Below, piece by piece: positions 8,915-16,866 of a DNA stretch of 64,000 nt. The position numbers and the translations under genes were made by a program. Numbering within the stretch: the first letter of the stretch is position 1; each line of letters opens with the position of its first letter. The stretch is from Acidobacteriota bacterium. Lineage in GTDB: Bacteria > Acidobacteriota > Vicinamibacteria > Vicinamibacterales > CAVVIG01. The stretch covers positions 1 through 64,000 of the forward strand of contig JAFDVO010000004.1 of the NCBI GenBank assembly GCA_018268955.1. The letters run 5' to 3'. The notes under the pieces are model-generated. The model had not been told where the DNA came from. It was given only the letters and a program-made list of their open reading frames with translations, and searched no databases.

Positions 8915-9979
8915 ATGTCTCTCCCCGCCTCCTCCTCCGTCGCCGAGCAGCTCGCCGCATTCGAGCGCGAACTGGCCACGGCCGGTTCGCTGCGTGACGC
9001 GCAGGCCGTGCGCGACCGCTTCCTCGGGCGCAAGAACAGCGTCGTCGCCTCGTGGATGCAGATGATCGCGAGCGCGCCGGTCGACCAGAAGAAGCTGATC
9101 GGCAGGTACGCGAACGAACTGAAGCAGCAGATCGAGGCGCGCTGGACCGCGTATGCCGAGGCTGCGGAAGCCAATGCCCGACCCGCCGGTGCCGTGGACG
9201 TGACGCTGCCTGGTCGCGTGCCGAGGCTGGGTCGCCGGCACCCGCTGACGGTCGTGCGCGACCGGATGGAAGGCATCTTCACGCGCATGGGATTCGCCAT
9301 CGTCGAGGGGCCCGAGATCGAGGACGAGTGGCACTGCTTCGATGCGCTCAACATGCCGGCCGAGCATCCCGCGCGCGACATGCAGGACACCCTGTACCTC
9401 GGTGCGCCGGTGCGCGGCGAGTCGGGACGGCCGGACGATCGACGCACCATGCTGCGGACGCACACGTCGTCCATCCAGATCCGGTACATGCAGGCGCACA
9501 CGCCGCCGATCCGGATCGTGGCGCCAGGGCGGGTGTACCGTCGCGACGATCTGGACCTGACGCACACCCCGATGTTCACGCAGATGGAGGGGCTTGTCGT
9601 CGACGAGGGGATCTCGCTCGCCGACCTGAAGGGCACGCTGCTCGCCTTCGCGCGCGACATGTTCTCCGAGCGGGCACGCGTGCGCTTCCGCCCGAGCTTC
9701 TTCCCGTATACGGAGCCGAGCGCGGAGGTCGACATCTCGTGCTGGCAGTGTGACGGACGCGGCTGCGCGATGTGCAAGCAGACCGGGTGGGTCGAGATCG
9801 GCGGCTGCGGCATGGTCCACCCCGCGGTATTCGAGGCGGTCGGCATCGACGCAGAGCGTTATACCGGGTTTGCGTTCGGTGTGGGCATCGAGCGGGTCGC
9901 GATTCTCCGCCACCAGGTGCAGGACATCCGTCTCTTCTTCGAGAACGACCTCCGCTTCCTCGAGCAGTTCCCGTATTAG
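8915..9979 (+). CDS. pheS: Phenylalanyl-tRNA synthetase alpha subunit
   Basis: 354-residue class II catalytic subunit; forms the alpha2-beta2 enzyme that charges tRNA-Phe. An N-terminal coiled coil (about 5-85) is followed by the core: HPLTVVRDRMEGIF, GFAIVEGPEIEDEWHCFDALN, LRTHTSSIQIRYM, RVYRRDDLDLTHTPMFTQMEG and the final GFAFGVGIERVAILRHQVQDIR. A Cys-rich insertion, CWQCDGRGCAMCKQTGW (about 275-291), looks like a zinc knuckle and occurs in some bacterial PheS. Its ATG lies just after the repeat array and has no evident Shine-Dalgarno. pheT follows by 12 bp. Confidence 0.96.
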   Translation: MSLPASSSVAEQLAAFERELATAGSLRDAQAVRDRFLGRKNSVVASWMQMIASAPVDQKKLIGRYANELKQQIEARWTAYAEAAEANARPAGAVDVTLPGRVPRLGRRHPLTVVRDRMEGIFTRMGFAIVEGPEIEDEWHCFDALNMPAEHPARDMQDTLYLGAPVRGESGRPDDRRTMLRTHTSSIQIRYMQAHTPPIRIVAPGRVYRRDDLDLTHTPMFTQMEGLVVDEGISLADLKGTLLAFARDMFSERARVRFRPSFFPYTEPSAEVDISCWQCDGRGCAMCKQTGWVEIGGCGMVHPAVFEAVGIDAERYTGFAFGVGIERVAILRHQVQDIRLFFENDLRFLEQFPY

Positions 9980-9991
9980 CGTCGACGAGCG

Positions 9992-12052
9992 ATGAAACTT
10001 CTACTCTCCTGGGTCTGGGACTTCGTGGACATCGACGTCCCGGCACGTGCGATTGCCGACACCATGGCGCTGCGCGGCTTCGAGGTCGCCTCGGTGGAGG
10101 ATCTTGGTGGCGGCGACGCCGTCATCGACTTCGAAGTCACGGCGAACCGTCCGGACTGCCTGAGCGTCATCGGCCTCGCCCGCGAAATCGCGACGGCGTA
10201 CGACCTGCCGATGCGCGAGCTGGATGCGTTGCCGAACGCGCTCGCCTCCGTCCACCTCGGGGCGTCGGCAGATGTCGCGGTGACGATCGAAGATGCGGAA
10301 CTGTGCCCGCGGTACGCCGCTGCTGTCGCGGACCTCGTGCCTGTCTCGACGCCCGCCTGGATGTCGACGCGGCTGCAGGCATCCGGCGTACGTCCGATCA
10401 GCGCGTTCGTCGACATCACGAACTACGTGCTGCTCGAACTCGGGCATCCGATGCACGCGTTCGATCTCGACACGCTCGCACAACGCCAGATCCGCGTGCG
10501 ACGAGCGACCGCCGGCGAGTCGATCACGACGCTCGACGGCGCGGCGCGGACGCTGGATCCCGAGATGCTGGTGATTGCCGATACCGCTCGTCCGCAGGCG
10601 GTGGCCGGCGTCATGGGCGGCGCCGCCTCGGAAGTCTCGGCGACGACGACACGGATCGCGTTCGAGTCGGCGTACTTCAAGCCGGCGTCCGTGCGGAGAA
10701 CGAGCAAGCGGCTCGGGCTCAAGACGGAAGCCTCGTCGCGCTTCGAGCGTGGCGCCGACGTGAACGCCCCGGTCGTCGCCCTGCGGCGAGCCATCGCGCT
10801 CATGCAGCAGATTGGCGCGGGTGTCCTGCGCGGACCGGCGGTCGACGTGTACCCCGCGCCGCGGTCGCCGCTCACCCTGCACCTGCGCCGCGACCGGTTG
10901 GCGCGTGTGCTCGGGCTGCGCGTGCCCGACGCGGATGTGAGGCGGATCCTGACGTCCTTGCGGCTCGGCGCGACCGACACGGCAGACGGATGGGACGTCG
11001 TGGTGCCCACGTTCCGCGTCGATCTCCTTCGGGAAGTCGATCTCATCGAGGAGGTCGGCCGCCATTACGGCTTCGACAAGCTCGACGATGCGTTTCCCGA
11101 GATGCGCCAGGCGGCCGCGCTTCCGGATGCGCGCATCGCGCGCGATCAGCTGGTACGGCGGGTCCTGGCGTCCACAGGGTTGTCGGAAGCGGTCACCTTC
11201 GGCTTCATCGAGCGCCGCGCGGCTGAGGGGTTCGTCGCAGCAGAGGCGTCCGAATCGATCGTCGCCGTGGCCAATCCGCTCTCCGCGAAGTTCGACGTGC
11301 TGCGGCCGTCGCTCCTGCCGGGGCTGCTTGACGCAGTCGCGCACAACCGGAGGCACGGGCGCCGCGACGTCGCGCTGTACGAGATCGGAGCCCGGTTCAG
11401 CCACGCGTCAGGGGAAACCCGCGGCGTGGCGCTCGCGTGGACCGGCAGCGTGGCCGAGCACTGGTCGACGCCTGCGCGCATGGCGGACTTCTTCGATGCG
11501 AAGGGGGCCGTCGAACTGCTGTGCAGCGCGTTGGGCGTGACGGCGACGTTCGAGCCGATCCGAGAGCCGTTCCTCGTCCCCGGCCAGGCGGCACGGGTGA
11601 CCACTGGCGGACGGACGATAGGTGTGATCGGGCAGGTCTCGCCCGCCCTGGTGGAACGTGCCGGGGCGCCGAGGCAGGACGCGGTCGTCGTCGCGGAGCT
11701 CGATCTCGATGCCGTCGACGCCGCACGTCAGGGAGCGGTCGAGTCGGTGAAGCCGCTGCCGCGCTATCCGTTCGTGGTGCGGGATCTCTCGATCGTGGTC
11801 TCCGATGCCTTGCCTGCGGAGATCATTCGTGGCACCATTCAGACGGCCGGCCACGGGCAGCCAGCGCCGCTCGTCGCTGTCACCTTCTTCGACCGTTATC
11901 AGGGCAAGGGCGTGCCCGAAGGCTCCATCAGCCTCTCGCTCCGGCTCACCTTCCAGGCGCCGGATCGGACACTCACCGACCCCGAAGTGCAGACCTCATT
12001 CGACCAGATCCTGACGGCCCTCGTTCGCGAGCATGCCGCCGTTCAACGGTAG
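9992..12052 (+). CDS. pheT: Phenylalanyl-tRNA synthetase beta subunit, short form
   Basis: 686 residues, about 100 fewer than the usual ~790. The N-terminus (MKLLLSWVWDFVDI) runs almost directly into DFEVTANRPDCLSVIGLARE, so the EMAP-II-like OB domain that normally sits between them (about residues 40-150 in E. coli) is absent. The B3/B4 editing domain (about 95-265, ITNYVLLELGHPMHAFD), B5 domain (about 280-355), catalytic-like core and C-terminal FDX-ACB domain (about 590-685, LPRYPFVVRDLSIVV) are present. The protein partners PheS. Short beta subunits exist in some lineages, so the enzyme is probably functional. Confidence 0.95.
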   Translation: MKLLLSWVWDFVDIDVPARAIADTMALRGFEVASVEDLGGGDAVIDFEVTANRPDCLSVIGLAREIATAYDLPMRELDALPNALASVHLGASADVAVTIEDAELCPRYAAAVADLVPVSTPAWMSTRLQASGVRPISAFVDITNYVLLELGHPMHAFDLDTLAQRQIRVRRATAGESITTLDGAARTLDPEMLVIADTARPQAVAGVMGGAASEVSATTTRIAFESAYFKPASVRRTSKRLGLKTEASSRFERGADVNAPVVALRRAIALMQQIGAGVLRGPAVDVYPAPRSPLTLHLRRDRLARVLGLRVPDADVRRILTSLRLGATDTADGWDVVVPTFRVDLLREVDLIEEVGRHYGFDKLDDAFPEMRQAAALPDARIARDQLVRRVLASTGLSEAVTFGFIERRAAEGFVAAEASESIVAVANPLSAKFDVLRPSLLPGLLDAVAHNRRHGRRDVALYEIGARFSHASGETRGVALAWTGSVAEHWSTPARMADFFDAKGAVELLCSALGVTATFEPIREPFLVPGQAARVTTGGRTIGVIGQVSPALVERAGAPRQDAVVVAELDLDAVDAARQGAVESVKPLPRYPFVVRDLSIVVSDALPAEIIRGTIQTAGHGQPAPLVAVTFFDRYQGKGVPEGSISLSLRLTFQAPDRTLTDPEVQTSFDQILTALVREHAAVQR

Positions 12053-12062
12053 ACATATCCGC

Positions 12063-12341
12063 ATGGCGAAAACTTCCACCCCCGGCGTCGAGCTCGAACC
12101 GATCGACCGCCTCGAAGAAAAGCTCAAGCTCCTCATCAGCGTCGTCGAGCGCCTGAAGGACGAACAGGCGCAGGCCAGCGAAGAGAACGCCCGGCTGAAG
12201 GCCGAGGTCGAATCGCTGCGCTCGCGTGTCGCCGCTGGCGAGACGCTCTCGGGCGAGCTCACCGTGCTTCGCGAGGAGCGCGATCTCATCCGCAGCCGCG
12301 TGGGCGAGATGCTCTCGCAGCTCGACGCGCTGGAACTCTAA
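12063..12341 (+). CDS. Small coiled-coil protein next to zapA (ZapB-like)
   Basis: 92 residues, almost all predicted coiled coil: EKLKLLISVVERLKDEQAQ, ENARLKAEVESLRSRV and REERDLIRSRVGEMLSQLDAL show heptad leucines and charged residues. It begins 10 bp after pheT and its stop codon touches the GTG of zapA. Position and shape suggest a ZapB-like cell-division helper that would act with ZapA at the FtsZ ring; homology to ZapB was not tested and is inferred from context. Confidence 0.75.
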   Translation: MAKTSTPGVELEPIDRLEEKLKLLISVVERLKDEQAQASEENARLKAEVESLRSRVAAGETLSGELTVLREERDLIRSRVGEMLSQLDALEL

Positions 12342-12635
12342 GTGTCCGACGGACGCGTCATCACCGTCGAGATCCACGGGCAGCGGTACCCGATCCGCAG
12401 CTCCCTGGATCCGGACTACGTCCTCCGCATCGCCGCCTACGTCGACCAGAAGATTGGCGTCGTCGCGGCGAGCACGCCAGGGAGCGATTCCCTGCGGATG
12501 GCCGTCCTCGCCGCCCTGAACATCGCGGACGAACTGTTTCGCATGCGGGACGCGAACCGGGCGAAGGAATCGCGGATCGCGGAGCGCGCCAGCGAACTGG
12601 AGGAATTGGTCGATCGGGTACTCATGGCCTCGTAG
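12342..12635 (+). CDS. zapA: Cell division protein ZapA
   Basis: 97-residue ZapA family protein; it cross-links FtsZ filaments at midcell. The N-terminal beta segment VITVEIHGQRYPIRSSLDPDYV is typical, as is AAYVDQKIG and the helix RMAVLAALNIADELFRM, ending in a coiled coil (ERASELEELVDRVL). The start is a GTG directly after the stop of the coiled-coil gene, implying translational coupling. 6S RNA lies just downstream, a well-known linkage (zapA-ssrS). Confidence 0.9.
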   Translation: MSDGRVITVEIHGQRYPIRSSLDPDYVLRIAAYVDQKIGVVAASTPGSDSLRMAVLAALNIADELFRMRDANRAKESRIAERASELEELVDRVLMAS

Positions 12636-12645
12636 CCGCCGCCCT

Positions 12646-12673
12646 TGCCGCCCCGCCCCACAGGCGGTAAGAT
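12646..12673 (+). promoter_or_regulatory. Candidate promoter of 6S RNA
   Basis: TTGCCG at 12646-12651 and TAAGAT at 12668-12673 are spaced by 16 bp. The predicted start near 12680 lies just before the 5' closing strand of the 6S RNA. Confidence 0.5.
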
Positions 12674-12679
12674 CGCCGA

Positions 12680-12880
12680 GGTTCTTTTTCGTTTTCCCTG
12701 CTTTGCTCGTGATGGTGGCAGGCTCGTTTGAGCCAATGCATCACCCAAGCGAGTCGCGATGCTGCGTGGTGTGCATGCCTCTGTTCGAGGAAGCCTGAAG
12801 CGCAGCTTATATCAGCGGCTCCACCTGCTACCGCAGGTTCATCGACCTCCCCACACGGCAAAGCGGGGAATTTTCGTTCC
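12680..12880 (+). ncRNA. ssrS: 6S RNA
   Basis: 6S RNA mimics an open promoter and sequesters the housekeeping RNA polymerase holoenzyme. The closing stem pairs 12694-12706 (CCCTGCTTTGC core) with 12859-12871 (GCAAAGCGGGG), giving about 180-200 nt. The internal segment GGTGTGCATGCCTC and GAGGAAGCCT closely matches the E. coli 6S stretch GGTGAGCATGCTC and GAGAAGCCT, and the CACCTGCTACCGCAGGTT hairpin sits where expected. Location right after zapA supports the call. Exact ends are approximate. Confidence 0.87.
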
Positions 12881-12972
12881 CTCCCCAACATGATTCTCGC
12901 GGGGCGGACATCGCCCGCGCGCGGCGCCGACCCATCGCAGCCCGACGTGGGTCACGGGAAAGGACGTCACGC

Positions 12973-14547
12973 GTGTTGCCGATAGCCGGTCACCTCATCA
13001 GCGTCGTGCTGGCGCTCGTCGCCGCCGGCGCGGTGTTCGCTGCCTGGATCGCCACCCGGAAACGCATCGCCGCCGAGACCGTCGGCCGGGCGGAGGAACA
13101 GGCCCTCCGGATCGTCAAGGACGCCGAGCGTGACGCCGAGACGCGCCGCAAGGAAACCATTCTCGACGCCAAGGAAAAAGCGCACGAGATCCTTACGGAC
13201 GCCGAGCGCCAGGCCCGCCTGGAGCGCCAGCAGGCGCAGTCGCTCGAGCAGGATCTCGCCCGCCGCGATGCGCAGCTCACGGAGCGGCAGCTGTCGTTCG
13301 AGCGGGTCGAGCGCGAGTTGCAGGCACGCGAGAAGGCGATCCTCGCGCGCGAGCAACAGGCCGAGGCGATCGTGGCCAGGCACCAGCAGCTCGTGGCGCA
13401 GCACCAGCGCGAGCTAGAACGTGTCGCCAGCCTCACGGCCGACGAAGCCCGGGATGTCCTCCTGAAGCAGATCGAGGGCGACGCCCGGCACGACGCCGCT
13501 AACCTGCTCAAGCGGCTCGACGCCGAGGCGCGTGAGCAGGCGGCGAGCAAGGCGAAGCAGTACATCACCGAGGCGATCCAGCGCAGCGCCTCCGAACACG
13601 CGATCGAAACAACGGTCTCGGTCGTCGACCTCCCCAGCGACGACCTCAAGGGACGCATCATCGGGCGTGAAGGGCGCAACATCCGCGCCCTCGAACTTGC
13701 CACGGGCGTGGACCTCATCGTCGACGACACCCCCGGCGCCATCATCCTCTCGGCGTTCGACCCGTATCGGCGCGAGATTGCCCGCAAGGCGATTGAGAAG
13801 CTGATCGCCGACGGCCGCATCCATCCGGCCCGCATCGAGGAGGTCGTCGAGAAGGTCAAGCAGGAAACCGACGAGGACGTGCGGAAGGAAGGGGCGGCCA
13901 CCGCGTTCGAGCTGGGGCTGCACGACCTCCACCCGGAGCTCCTGCGGCTGATGGGACGCCTGAAGTACCGCACGTCGTACGGCCAGAACGTGCTGTCGCA
14001 CTCGGCGGAAGTGGCGCGCCTTGCCGGCATCATGGCGAAGGAGGTCGGTCTCGATGCCCACGTCGCGGTGCGTGCCGCGTTCCTCCACGACATCGGCAAG
14101 GCGATCGACCGCGAGATGCAGGGCACGCATCTCGAGCTCGGCATCGACGTGCTGCGCAAGCACGGCGAGAGCGAGGCGGTGGTGATGGCCATGGCTGCAC
14201 ACCACATGGACATCGACTGGCCTTCGCTCGAGGCCATGATCGTCCAGGCGGCCGACGCCATCTCGGCGGCCCGCCCCGGCGCCCGCCGCGACATCCTCGA
14301 GTCCTACGTCAAGCGGCTCGAGAAGCTCGAAGGCATTGCCGATTCGTTCAAGGGCGTGTCGAAGTCGTTCGCGCTGCAGGCCGGGCGCGAGATCCGGATC
14401 ATGGTCGAGAGCGAGAAGATTTCCGACGAAGAGGCGGTCTGGTTGTCGAAGGACATCGCACGCCGCATCGAACACGAGCTCGAATACCCCGGGCAGATCA
14501 AGGTGACCGTCATCCGCGAGACGCGGGCGGTCGATTACGCGAAGTGA
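12973..14547 (+). CDS. rny: Ribonuclease Y
   Basis: 524-residue membrane-anchored endoribonuclease that starts mRNA decay. One N-terminal membrane segment (about 4-26), a long coiled coil (about 30-175), a KH domain (about 215-275, with LKGRIIGREGRNIRALE) and an HD domain (about 340-435, with VLSHSAEVARLAG and AAFLHDIGKAID) are in normal order and length. The start is a GTG at 12973 with GGGAAAGGA upstream. Its stop overlaps the GTG of thiL by four bases, so the two are coupled. Confidence 0.96.
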   Translation: MLPIAGHLISVVLALVAAGAVFAAWIATRKRIAAETVGRAEEQALRIVKDAERDAETRRKETILDAKEKAHEILTDAERQARLERQQAQSLEQDLARRDAQLTERQLSFERVERELQAREKAILAREQQAEAIVARHQQLVAQHQRELERVASLTADEARDVLLKQIEGDARHDAANLLKRLDAEAREQAASKAKQYITEAIQRSASEHAIETTVSVVDLPSDDLKGRIIGREGRNIRALELATGVDLIVDDTPGAIILSAFDPYRREIARKAIEKLIADGRIHPARIEEVVEKVKQETDEDVRKEGAATAFELGLHDLHPELLRLMGRLKYRTSYGQNVLSHSAEVARLAGIMAKEVGLDAHVAVRAAFLHDIGKAIDREMQGTHLELGIDVLRKHGESEAVVMAMAAHHMDIDWPSLEAMIVQAADAISAARPGARRDILESYVKRLEKLEGIADSFKGVSKSFALQAGREIRIMVESEKISDEEAVWLSKDIARRIEHELEYPGQIKVTVIRETRAVDYAK

Positions 14548-15530
14548 CCGTCGCCGACCTCACGGAGCGCGAGCTCGTCGCCCGCATCCAGCAGCAGCTG
14601 GCCCCTCCACCCTCCTGGCTCACGGTCGGTATCGGCGACGATGCGGCCGTTGTCGAGAACGAGAGGAACCGTGTCGAGGTACTCACGGTCGATGCGCTCA
14701 TCGACGGCGTGCACTTCGATCGGCGCTTCACCCCACCGACCGCCATCGGGCACCGTGCACTGGCAGTGAACCTCAGCGACCTCGCCGCCATGGGCGCCAC
14801 TCCCCGGCTCGCGTTGCTCTCCCTCGCCCTTCCGGCGACGCTCACCTGCGAGGAGTTCGACGGCGTCATCAGTGGCATCGCCACAGAAGCGATGGCGCAC
14901 AGGCTCACGGTCGCCGGCGGCAACCTCACCCGCACCCCGGGCCCGCTCACCATCGACATCACGGCGATTGGCACCGCCAAACGGCGCGGGGTCCTCACGC
15001 GCTCCGGCGCGCGGCCGGGGGACCTCATCTACGTCAGTGGTGCGATCGGCGCCGCGGCAGCCGGGCTCGACATGCTCCGGACGGGCGCGGCCACTCCGTC
15101 TGAGGCGTGCGTGTTCCGCTACCTGCGGCCCAGCGCCCGTGTTCGGCTGGGGCAGATGCTCGGCCGCAACCGTGCGGCGTCTGCGTGCATCGACCTGAGC
15201 GATGGCCTCGCCGACGGCGTGAGTCGGATCGCCGACGCCAGCGGGGTCGGCATGACCGTCGACGCCGACGCGCTGCCGATCGAGCCGGAGGCGCGCCGAT
15301 GGTTCGAAGATCAGGGCCTCGATCCGGTGGTCGCGGCTCTCGGCGGCGGAGACGATTACGAGCTCCTCTTCACGGTCCGTCCGCGCCAGCGTGGACGGCT
15401 GCGCGCCGCGTTCCAGCAGGGCGGCGTGCCGCTGACGAAAATCGGCGTGTGCACGCCTGACACCCGGTGCGTGCTGCGCACGGCCGCCGGTGACGTGCCA
15501 TTCCCTTCAGGGTTCTCGCACTTCCGATGA
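14544..15530 (+). CDS. thiL: Thiamine-monophosphate kinase
   Basis: 328 residues of the PurM/ThiL family; converts thiamine monophosphate to the diphosphate cofactor. The N-terminus has ERELVARIQQQL, then GIGDDAAVVE, the metal/ATP motif VDALIDGVHFD, and ALAVNLSDLAAMGATPR. The C-domain carries CIDLSDGLADGVSRIADASG and GGGDDYELLFTV. The GTG start overlaps the rny stop (GTGA), and the stop overlaps the next ATG (ATGA). Coupling with rny is probably positional rather than functional. Confidence 0.95.
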   Translation: MTVADLTERELVARIQQQLAPPPSWLTVGIGDDAAVVENERNRVEVLTVDALIDGVHFDRRFTPPTAIGHRALAVNLSDLAAMGATPRLALLSLALPATLTCEEFDGVISGIATEAMAHRLTVAGGNLTRTPGPLTIDITAIGTAKRRGVLTRSGARPGDLIYVSGAIGAAAAGLDMLRTGAATPSEACVFRYLRPSARVRLGQMLGRNRAASACIDLSDGLADGVSRIADASGVGMTVDADALPIEPEARRWFEDQGLDPVVAALGGGDDYELLFTVRPRQRGRLRAAFQQGGVPLTKIGVCTPDTRCVLRTAAGDVPFPSGFSHFR

Positions 15531-16045
15531 TCGAGGCGACCCGGGATCTCGTCCGGCGCTGGCTCGAGGCGCTCCTGCACGTGCACGACACGCCGGAGCG
15601 GACGGCCGCCGCCTACGCTCTCGGGGTGTTCCTCGGCTTCTCGCCGTTCCTCGGGCTGCACACCGTCGTCGCCATCGCGCTGGCGTTCATCCTCAACTTC
15701 AACCGGGTGGCCGTGCTCCTGGGCGTCTACTCGAACCTGCCCTGGATCCTCGTGCCCTATTACGCGTTCACTACGATGGCGGGCGCGGCGATTCTGCGGA
15801 CCGAGACGCCGACCGACCTCCGCGAACGGCTCACGGCCATCTTCGCGCTCTCGGTCCGCAATGCCGAGTTCTGGCACGAGCTGGTCAGGCTGATCCGGCC
15901 GCTCTTCTGGCCGTACATGCTCGGCTCCCTGATTGGCGCGACCGTCCTCTCGTTCGTCGCCTACCGGGTGGCGCTCGAGTTCGTCGTTCGCCGGCGACGC
16001 CACCACGCCCTGCACCACCCCCCAAAACCGCCCTCGCAGCCTTAG
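15527..16045 (+). CDS. DUF2062 membrane protein
   Basis: 172 residues with three to four hydrophobic segments: YALGVFLGFSPFLGLHTVVAI, LAFILNFNRVAVLLGVYSN, and a C-terminal LGSLIGATVLSFVAYRVAL. The segments GVFLGFSPF and N-P-W (SNLPWILVPYYAF) are characteristic of DUF2062, a family of small inner-membrane proteins often tied to glycosyltransferases or cell-envelope genes, of unknown biochemical role. It overlaps the thiL stop by four bases. The C-terminus is basic and His/Pro-rich. Confidence 0.85.
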   Translation: MIEATRDLVRRWLEALLHVHDTPERTAAAYALGVFLGFSPFLGLHTVVAIALAFILNFNRVAVLLGVYSNLPWILVPYYAFTTMAGAAILRTETPTDLRERLTAIFALSVRNAEFWHELVRLIRPLFWPYMLGSLIGATVLSFVAYRVALEFVVRRRRHHALHHPPKPPSQP

Positions 16046-16078
16046 GAGCGGAACCCGGCGTCCGGCCCCCCCCGAGGC

Positions 16079-16162
16079 CCACGTCCCAAGTCCCGAGTTC
16101 CAAAGTCCGAGTTCCGGCTTCCGAGTCCCCAGTCCCCAGTCCCCAGTTCCCAATTCCGAGCC
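16079..16162. repeat. Low-complexity array, CCCAGT/CCGAGTTCC-type units
   Basis: Imperfect 7-9-bp units (AGTCCCGAGTTCC, AGTCCCC, AGTTCCC) fill most of the 184-bp gap between the DUF2062 gene and the 3D-domain gene. The same word family, mostly on the opposite strand, appears at 16822-16866, 20577-20640 and 32359-32399. Confidence 0.8.
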
Positions 16163-16229
16163 ACTGTCGGGCTGGCCGAGCGGCGATTGGCGTTCGGCGA
16201 TACGGCGCAGGTACAATTCAAGGCACCTG

Positions 16230-16820
16230 ATGCTCCTCGCCCGCTCGTTCTGGTGGAAGGCATTGGTGTGGGCCATTGCCGCCGGCGTGTTCGTCTCGCT
16301 GGCTGGCGTCACCATCTTCGACGCCCGGTACGTCACGCTCCCGCTGACGTTCATCGAGCCGGGGTTCGACCCGACCGCACCGCCCGCTCCGGGCGCGCGG
16401 CTCGCCTTCACGGCCACCGCCTATTGCAAGGGAATCGTGACCAGCTCCGGCGTGGTCGCTCAGCGCGGCATGACTGCCGCGGACCCTGCCCTTCTGCCCG
16501 CCGGCTCCATCGTCCAGCTCGACTTCAAGGAAGACCGGTGGGACGGCATCTACACCGTCGTGGACACCGGCCCCGAGGTACAGGGGCGCGAAATCGACCT
16601 CTACATGTGGAACTGCGACGAGGCCCAGCGGTTCGGGCGCCGCTCGGTCCGGATGACGGTGCTGCGCCTCGGCTGGAATCCGCACGCCACGACGAAGAGC
16701 TTCTTCGAACGGCTTCGCGCGAAGCCGGAGCCGGTTGAACAGGACCCGCTACCCGCGCGCCCGCTGCCGGTGATCCCGGTCCCGCCGCAGATGCCGCCGG
16801 CCACGGACAGCGAACGGTAA
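16230..16820 (+). CDS. Membrane-anchored 3D-domain protein
   Basis: 196 residues: N-terminal membrane anchor (about 10-30), then a 3D domain (about 60-150), named for three conserved aspartates: AADPALLPAGSIVQLD, YTVVDTGPEVQGREIDLYMWN. The fold is the double-psi beta barrel seen at the end of MltA-type lytic transglycosylases and in Bacillus YuiC, so a cell-wall glycan role is likely. The C-terminus is proline-rich. The start at 16230 gives a good anchor; a TACAAT hexamer lies at 16212-16217. The catalytic capacity without an MltA domain is uncertain. Confidence 0.8.
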   Translation: MLLARSFWWKALVWAIAAGVFVSLAGVTIFDARYVTLPLTFIEPGFDPTAPPAPGARLAFTATAYCKGIVTSSGVVAQRGMTAADPALLPAGSIVQLDFKEDRWDGIYTVVDTGPEVQGREIDLYMWNCDEAQRFGRRSVRMTVLRLGWNPHATTKSFFERLRAKPEPVEQDPLPARPLPVIPVPPQMPPATDSER

Positions 16821-16821
16821 C

Positions 16822-16866
16822 GGACTCGGGGCTCGGGACTCGGAATTCAACTCGGAATTCAAAATG
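16822..16866. repeat. Low-complexity array between convergent genes
   Basis: GGACTCGG/GGCTCGGGACTCGG words followed by AACTCGGAATTCA copies. The neighbouring ACTTCTGACTTCTGA words continue into the last codons of the ABC gene that ends at 16867, so the repeat has replaced or extended that protein's C-terminus. Confidence 0.75.
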
